Assembly: GCA_937879825.1 (NCBI GenBank)
Contig: CALFMQ010000483.1
Location: forward strand, 1 to 10,391
Direction: 5' to 3'
DNA: 10,391 nucleotides
From: an uncultured Phycisphaerales bacterium
Lineage (GTDB): Bacteria; Planctomycetota; Phycisphaerae; Phycisphaerales; UBA1924
Each line of letters starts with the position of its first letter. Position 1 is the first letter of the stretch. The notes beneath the pieces are model-generated. The model was given only the letters and a program-made list of their open reading frames with translations. It ran no database searches and was not told the DNA's origin. Positions 6,707 to 10,391 of this stretch are shown in pieces. Made by a program: the position numbers and the translations under genes.

Positions 6707-6725
6707 GCGGGGCGAGTCGCCCCGC
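6707..6725. repeat. GC-rich hairpin between the regulator gene and the gdh promoter
   Basis: GCGGGGCG (6707-6714) pairs exactly with CGCCCCGC (6718-6725) across a three-base loop. It lies about 85 bp beyond the stop of the regulator gene. It could slow or end the regulator transcript, but the minus-strand sequence after it has no proper U-tract. It could equally be a second protein site about 105 bp upstream of the gdh start. Confidence 0.4.
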
Positions 6726-6808
6726 GCGATCCACACCGCCCGACGTTCGAGTTCGGGGGATCGGGCGGCAGCGCCGGGTGGCTCGTCGGCAGCCGCGGAG
6801 CCGTGGGG

Positions 6809-8182
6809 TTAGGTCTGTTCGGGTCGCCGGTGGGCCGGCTGATCGGATTGCCCGAGTTTGGCGCGGAGCGATTTTCGGTCGATGCCGAGGATTGCGGCGG
6901 CCTGCGTCTTGTTGCCTCCGACGCTCTCAAGGACGGTGCGAATATGATCGCGTTCGACTTCCCGTAGTGTTCGGTTCAGATTGATGGGCGTTGTGGAGGC
7001 GCTGGAAGCAGTGACGACAGATCGCATTACAGCGGGCAGATCGACGGTGTCGATGACGCCCGTGTCAGCGAAAATGACCAGCCGATGGACTACGTTCTGA
7101 AGTTCGCGCACATTGCCCGGCCAGGCGTACTTTCGGATCGCGTCGATGGCTGCATCAGTGACGCGGGGGGTGGGTGTCGATGCGTGCTGAGCGGAGAGCG
7201 CAAGAAAGTGTCTGAAGAGCAAGACGACATCGTCGCCCCGATCGCGAAGGGGTGGTAGTTGGATCGGCAGGACATGGAGGCGGAAGTAGAGGTCTTCGCG
7301 GAAGTGGCCATCCGCGGCCAAGTGTTCGATGTCTTTGTTGGTGGCTGCGACGATTCGGACTTTGACCGATCGTGTGTCGTCGGATCCAACGGCCTGGAGT
7401 GACCCGTCCTGCAGCACACGGAGCAGTTTGGCCTGAGCGATGGGCGAGAGTTCGGCCACTTCATCGAGGAAGAGTGTCCCTCCATCGGCGGCGACGAAGA
7501 ATCCCTGACGTGCGGCGGTCGCTCCGGTGAACGCGCCTTTCGCGTGCCCGAACAACTCGCTCTCAATGAGCGACTCTGGGATTGCCGCGCAGTTGACGGC
7601 GAGGAATGGTTCCGAGGGTGATGGGCCACGATAATGGATCGCGCGAGCGACGAGCTCCTTTCCGGTGCCGCTCTCCCCGGTAATAAGGACGGGGACATCG
7701 ACTCGTGATGCGCGGCTGATGAGTTGATAGACGCGGCGCATGGGTGCGGAGTCGCCTATCAGACCGTCGGGGGCCTCGATGGGTTCGCTCAACTCGATCT
7801 CGCGTCGCAGTTTGACCTTTGCGAGGGCGGACCCGACGGCTGCGCGAAGTTCCTTGTCTGAGAACGGCTTCGGGAGGTAGTCGTCGACACCCTGTCGCAT
7901 CGCGTCGACGGCGCCGCCGACAGTGGCGAACCCGGTGACCATGATGACTCCGGTGCACCTGTGATGATCCCGCACATGGCGCACGAGTTCCATGCCGTCG
8001 GCGCCTGGCATCCGGAGGTCGGTCACGACGAGGTCGATGTACCGGTCATCAAGGACGCTCAGGGCACCGGAGACATCGGCACACGAAATGACATCGTGGC
8101 CCTCTGCGCGCAGGTTTCGCTCGAGGATTTCACGTGTCGATGGCGAGTCATCGACGATGAGAATGTTCGCCTTCTGACTCAT
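6809..8182 (-). CDS. NtrC-family sigma-54-dependent response regulator
   Basis: A cytosolic transcription activator of 457 residues with the classic three domains. The receiver domain (about 5-120) has acidic Asp 11-12, phosphoacceptor Asp 55 in LVVTDLRMPG, Thr 83 and Lys 105. The AAA+ domain (about 142-375) has Walker A GESGTGKE (169-176), the sigma-54 contact loop GAFTGA (216-221), Walker B TLFLDE (236-241) and the arginine-finger region FREDLYFRL (294-302). A Fis-type helix-turn-helix ends the protein (NKTQAAAILGIDRKSLRAKL, 424-443). All key residues are present, so it should activate sigma-54 polymerase when phosphorylated. ATG 8182 overlaps the stop of the kinase gene as ATGA, marking a coupled two-component pair. 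The nearest sigma-54 site lies just downstream, in front of gdh, so that operon is the probable target (inference). It need not be the orthologue of enteric NtrC. Confidence 0.95.
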   Translation of the reverse strand: MSQKANILIVDDSPSTREILERNLRAEGHDVISCADVSGALSVLDDRYIDLVVTDLRMPGADGMELVRHVRDHHRCTGVIMVTGFATVGGAVDAMRQGVDDYLPKPFSDKELRAAVGSALAKVKLRREIELSEPIEAPDGLIGDSAPMRRVYQLISRASRVDVPVLITGESGTGKELVARAIHYRGPSPSEPFLAVNCAAIPESLIESELFGHAKGAFTGATAARQGFFVAADGGTLFLDEVAELSPIAQAKLLRVLQDGSLQAVGSDDTRSVKVRIVAATNKDIEHLAADGHFREDLYFRLHVLPIQLPPLRDRGDDVVLLFRHFLALSAQHASTPTPRVTDAAIDAIRKYAWPGNVRELQNVVHRLVIFADTGVIDTVDLPAVMRSVVTASSASTTPINLNRTLREVERDHIRTVLESVGGNKTQAAAILGIDRKSLRAKLGQSDQPAHRRPEQT

Positions 8183-9375
8183 TCCGATCCGCTGCCGGAT
8201 GGCTGACGAATAGACCCGTTGACCGGGAGTCGGACGCGGAAGACGCTGCCGCGTTCGGGTTCGGACTCGACCTCGACGGTACCGCCGTGTTCGGCGACGA
8301 TTCCTTGGACGATGGAAAGGCCGAGTCCGGTCCCCTGCCCGATGTCCTTCGTCGTGAAAAACGGATCAAAGGCGCGTTGTTTGACATTTGGCGTCATCCC
8401 CGCGCCGGTGTCTGAGACACTCAGCTCGACGGTGTCGGGGCGTGTCGACTCGGTTCGCACGATGATCATTCCAGAGTTTTCGATCGCCTGGGTTGCGTTG
8501 ATGACGAGGTTTGTAATCACCTGCCGGATCTGCAGGGGGTCGGCTGTGATCTCGGGCAACGCATGTGCGTATTCGCGAATGTACCGGATTCCTGAGCGTT
8601 CGCACCCGGCCTCCAACAGGAACATGGCCTCCTCGACGACATCGTTGATCGCGATGGGGCGTTTGGACGCGGGCGTTTGGCGGGCGTAAAGCAGAAGCTT
8701 GCGGATGATCTCCCGGCCGCGGAGGGCGGCATCAACGATATGTCCGAGGTCGGTTTGCACCTGTCGTGGCAAATCGGGCGTCTTGAGAGCCAGTTGTGCA
8801 AAGCCCAGCATATTGCCGACGGGCTCATTGATCTCATGGGCCACTCCGGCGGCGAGTTGGCCGATCGTCGCCAGCCGATCGGCATGCCAGAGTGTTGCCT
8901 CCATTTCGCGACGGCGATGCTCCGACTCGACCCCGGCTATGAATACGCCGACCTGGTCCGCCACGGCGTTCAACATAGCGCGTTCTTCGACGATGAAGAG
9001 TTCGCAGGACTCCTCGAGTGCGGTGTTCCTGATCGCGCGCATGTCGCGGTAGGAGAGCGAAATCCGTCCACGCTCCAGGCCGGCGATGCGGAGCGGGGCA
9101 TCGACGCGGGGGCCGACCGCACCGGGTGAGTCGCTCGGACAAGTGTGGGTGATGGAGTCGAGCGTCAGTTCTGCGACTGCTCGTTCCGGGAACCGGCACG
9201 CGGCGCGGAGAACGGAGACGACCCCCCGGAGACACTCGGAGACCGGCCCTCGTCGATCGGCGAAGATCGATGCGACGCGATACAGGCATTCCAGTTCCTT
9301 AACCCGCTCGGAGAGCTCGCTCATCGCGGCGCGATTATCGTTCTCGGGTACGGAGCGCTCCACGGGTGTCGACAT
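8179..9375 (-). CDS. Soluble NtrB-like sensor histidine kinase
   Basis: A 398-residue kinase with no transmembrane segment or signal peptide, so it should sense a cytoplasmic cue. Residues about 20-150 form the sensory module shared with the nucleotidyltransferase at 3895-4785, beginning ELSERVKELECLYRVASIF and ending FIVEERAMLNAVADQVGVFI. A short coiled linker (about 150-165) leads to the dimerisation/phosphoacceptor helix with His 180 in AAGVAHEINEPVGNMLGF, a typical HisKA H-box. The ATPase domain has Asn 293 (ITNLVINATQAI), the G1 box SDTGAGM (321-327), FDPFFTTK, and the G2 box GQGTGLGLS. The frame is open 183 codons upstream of ATG 9375, but that part is not protein-like and runs into the divergent plus-strand genes. 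No clear Shine-Dalgarno sequence precedes ATG 9375; ATG 9324 is an alternative start just before the module. The gene is coupled to the regulator gene by ATGA. Confidence 0.92.
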   Translation of the reverse strand: MSTPVERSVPENDNRAAMSELSERVKELECLYRVASIFADRRGPVSECLRGVVSVLRAACRFPERAVAELTLDSITHTCPSDSPGAVGPRVDAPLRIAGLERGRISLSYRDMRAIRNTALEESCELFIVEERAMLNAVADQVGVFIAGVESEHRRREMEATLWHADRLATIGQLAAGVAHEINEPVGNMLGFAQLALKTPDLPRQVQTDLGHIVDAALRGREIIRKLLLYARQTPASKRPIAINDVVEEAMFLLEAGCERSGIRYIREYAHALPEITADPLQIRQVITNLVINATQAIENSGMIIVRTESTRPDTVELSVSDTGAGMTPNVKQRAFDPFFTTKDIGQGTGLGLSIVQGIVAEHGGTVEVESEPERGSVFRVRLPVNGSIRQPSGSGSE

Positions 9376-9412
9376 GATCGGGTCATTGTATCGGTTCGCT
9401 GCGGTGAGAATA

Positions 9413-9438
9413 GGCACGTCGAGAACGACGGGCGTGCC
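9413..9438. repeat. Inverted repeat in front of the kinase-regulator operon
   Basis: GGCACGTC (9413-9420) and GGCGTGCC (9431-9438) are reverse complements at seven of eight positions around a 10-bp spacer. The site lies 38 bp before the kinase ATG and could bind a regulator of this operon. The spacer length equals that of the repeat at 6660-6689, though the arm sequences differ. Confidence 0.4.
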
Positions 9439-9439
9439 A
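9425..9439 (-). promoter_or_regulatory. Weak sigma-54-like sequence in front of the kinase gene
   Basis: The minus strand has a perfect -24 block TGGCACG (9439-9433), but the -12 block at the right distance reads TCGT rather than TTGC, losing the near-invariant GC. It overlaps the inverted repeat at 9413-9438. It might be a weak or decayed autoregulated promoter. An AT-rich block at 9457-9480 could instead carry a sigma-70-type promoter, but I cannot assign clear -35 and -10 boxes. Confidence 0.22.
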
Positions 9440-9625
9440 CGGTTGGCCGCGGCTGAAATCCAATAATCTTTAACGAATCTCGAACATACCCCGACCGACC
9501 ACCGCACGGACGGTGCATCTAGATGTGAAGCAAGGCCGCTCCTTACGCCGTGTGGTGCAGGGAGCTGATACGGCCGAGGACGCTTCGGCAGAGGAGGTAA
9601 CCGCATGCAGGGCAAGTATGTGTCT

Positions 9626-9629
9626 GGAG
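9626..9629 (+). promoter_or_regulatory. Ribosome binding site of the small unknown gene
   Basis: GGAG at 9626-9629 lies six bases before ATG 9636. A stronger AGGAGGT at 9592-9598 sits upstream, but it is correctly spaced only for an out-of-frame ATG at 9605, which opens a 44-codon frame ending at 9739. The in-frame ATG at 9618 has only a weak AGGG before it. Confidence 0.45.
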
Positions 9630-9635
9630 ACAGAG

Positions 9636-9869
9636 ATGTCGGATTTGATCCCCGTTCGTGGCCTTCGCGCCGAGTCGTCCCTTTCCGAACTGGCCGAACT
9701 TGCCGGGTTGCTGGCCGAGGCGTGCGCGCGGCTCCGTGACGGGCCGCGGTTCGTTGATGATGACCTTCCTGAGACTTGCCTGAATGGCGAGCATGGGTTG
9801 CCTCTAGGCGACTTGATTGATGTCCGGCCTTCGGCCCTGATGGGCGTTGACGAAGGAGGCCGGGCGTGA
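9636..9869 (+). CDS. Small protein of unknown function upstream of a DUF2924 gene
   Basis: I do not recognise this 77-residue protein. It begins MSDLIPVRGLRAESSLSELA and continues with an amphipathic Leu/Ala-rich helix (ELAELAGLLAEACARLRDG), then an acidic region FVDDDLPETC and a polar tail. It has no membrane segment. The stop TGA (9867-9869) overlaps the GTG start of the DUF2924 gene as GTGA, which supports translational coupling and the choice of frame. Starts at ATG 9618 or GTG 9513 would lengthen it; the added residues look less protein-like. The position suggests a small accessory or regulatory protein of the DUF2924-recombinase cassette. That is inference from context only. Confidence 0.6.
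   Translation: MSDLIPVRGLRAESSLSELAELAGLLAEACARLRDGPRFVDDDLPETCLNGEHGLPLGDLIDVRPSALMGVDEGGRA
9853..9859 (+). promoter_or_regulatory. Ribosome binding site fixing the GTG start of the DUF2924 gene
   Basis: AAGGAGG at 9853-9859 is a strong Shine-Dalgarno sequence six bases before GTG 9866. It supports this start over any later one. Confidence 0.75.
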
Positions 9870-10384
9870 CACGACCACAGAACTCCATCGATGTCGCCGC
9901 CCTGATGGCCGAGCTGCGGCACATCGGCGTAGCAGAACTCCGCGAGCGCTACGAAGCGCTCACCAGCGAGCGCTGCAACAGCGGCAACCGGGACTGGCTG
10001 ACCAAGCGGATCGTGTGGCTGGAGCAGGCGCGGGTGGAGGGGGGGCTGCCCGAACGCGCTCGACGCCGTGCCCTCGAGATTGCCGACGATAAAGACCTGC
10101 GGTTCCGCCCGCCGACGATGGTGGTCCGTGATGTCGAGCGCTGCGACGCGGCGGTGCTGCCCGACAGGGACCCGCGCCTCCCAATGCCCGGCAGCGAGCT
10201 GCGGCGGGTGTACAAGGGCATCGAGATCGCGGTGCGCGTGCTGCCGGACGGCCTGGAGTACGCGGGGCGGCGGTACCGGTCGCTGACCTCCATCGCGACG
10301 GAGGTGACCCGGTCCAACTGGACCGGGTTCCACTTCATCGGGCTCAACGGGAAGAACAATCGGGGCGACCATGGCCAGGCGTAA
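9866..10384 (+). CDS. DUF2924 domain protein
   Basis: A 172-residue soluble protein matching the DUF2924 family, whose members usually sit next to a site-specific recombinase gene in phage-like or integrated elements. The N-terminal half is helical and charged (IDVAALMAELRHIGVAELRE; a DWLTKRIVWLEQA helix; GLPERARRRALEIAD). The C-terminal half carries the family signature: RRVYKGIEIAVRVLPDGLEY, then RRYRSLTSIATEVT and NWTGFHFIGLNG. The biochemical role is not known; the arginine-rich helices and short beta domain would suit DNA binding, which is a guess. GTG 9866 is set by a strong Shine-Dalgarno sequence and the GTGA overlap with the gene before it. The next gene begins inside its last codons at ATG 10371, so the three genes form one operon. 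Confidence 0.85.
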   Translation: MTRPQNSIDVAALMAELRHIGVAELRERYEALTSERCNSGNRDWLTKRIVWLEQARVEGGLPERARRRALEIADDKDLRFRPPTMVVRDVERCDAAVLPDRDPRLPMPGSELRRVYKGIEIAVRVLPDGLEYAGRRYRSLTSIATEVTRSNWTGFHFIGLNGKNNRGDHGQA

Positions 10385-10391
10385 GACCGAT
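10371..10391 (+). CDS. Start of a gene following DUF2924, probably a serine recombinase, 3' end missing
   Basis: ATG 10371 opens a frame that runs to the window edge and reads MARRKTD. It overlaps the DUF2924 gene by 14 bp in another frame. In the DUF2924 family the next gene is typically a large serine recombinase with a short basic leader before its catalytic domain, and this leader fits. Seven residues cannot prove identity; the call rests on gene order. Confidence 0.4.

Noticed and set aside
9500..9517. TGCACC-type half-site resembling an enteric NtrC box
   Set aside because: Only one half matches; the other arm departs from TGGTGCA, and the placement fits neither promoter well.
9543..9794. 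Minus-strand frame with a CPACGYLLC zinc-ribbon-like stretch
   Set aside because: The Cys pattern falls opposite the leader and ribosome site of the plus-strand gene, the rest has no fold-like pattern, and no partner Cys pair follows.
9376..9924. Upstream extension of the histidine kinase frame to 9924
   Set aside because: The extension lacks any domain, has shadow-frame composition, and lies opposite the coupled DUF2924 operon start.
9470..10372. 300-codon minus-strand open frame
   Set aside because: Antisense to the DUF2924 gene, Pro/Arg-rich, no ribosome site or motif; the plus-strand genes have strong ribosome sites and coupling.
1..10391. tRNA, rRNA, CRISPR array or insertion-sequence ends
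   Set aside because: No regularly spaced repeats, no tRNA T-loop context, no rRNA-like stretch and no transposase or paired terminal repeats were seen on either strand.

Overview
This is a GC-rich bacterial chromosomal window. Two tightly packed minus-strand operons fill the middle, and each edge carries a plus-strand gene set of a more accessory kind. The lineage cannot be fixed from sequence alone. High GC, sigma-54 control, a three-part proton-translocating transhydrogenase and a DUF2924/recombinase-type cassette would fit Planctomycetota or a proteobacterium. I lean weakly to Planctomycetota and would not rely on it.

Layout: (a) 2-574 (+) is the 3' end of a GIY-YIG-type nuclease with a DUF4357 tail. 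(b) 575-1062 has no gene; it holds a good intrinsic terminator (699-728), G-run clusters and an 8-bp inverted repeat. (c) 1063-6579 (-) is a six-gene operon, transcribed leftward: glutamate dehydrogenase, a Rnk/GreA-type regulator, a sensor-nucleotidyltransferase fusion, then the transhydrogenase subunits PntAA, PntAB and PntB. Four of its five junctions are 4-bp ATGA stop/start overlaps and the fifth is a 17-bp overlap, so translation is probably coupled throughout. (d) 6580-6808 is the control region. It has a 16/17 match to the sigma-54 (-24/-12) consensus 32 nt before the expected leader of gdh, preceded by a large inverted repeat suited to an activator. (e) 6809-9375 (-) is a soluble NtrB/NtrC-type pair, a histidine kinase and a sigma-54 activator with an intact GAFTGA motif, again joined by an ATGA overlap. 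(f) 9376-9635 is a divergent intergenic region. (g) 9636-10391 (+) holds a small unknown gene, a DUF2924 gene and the first codons of a gene that is probably a serine recombinase.

How it may work together (inference): the kinase/activator pair would drive the sigma-54 promoter of the gdh-pnt operon, tying glutamate synthesis or breakdown to the NAD(P)H balance set by transhydrogenase. The most striking point is that the histidine kinase and the nucleotidyltransferase share the same N-terminal sensory module (an L-x-E-R-x-K-E-L-x-C-L-Y start and a matching C-terminal helix). One signal could therefore be read twice, once for transcription and once for a nucleotidyl-transfer output made inside the operon under control. 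I know of no described system with this composition.
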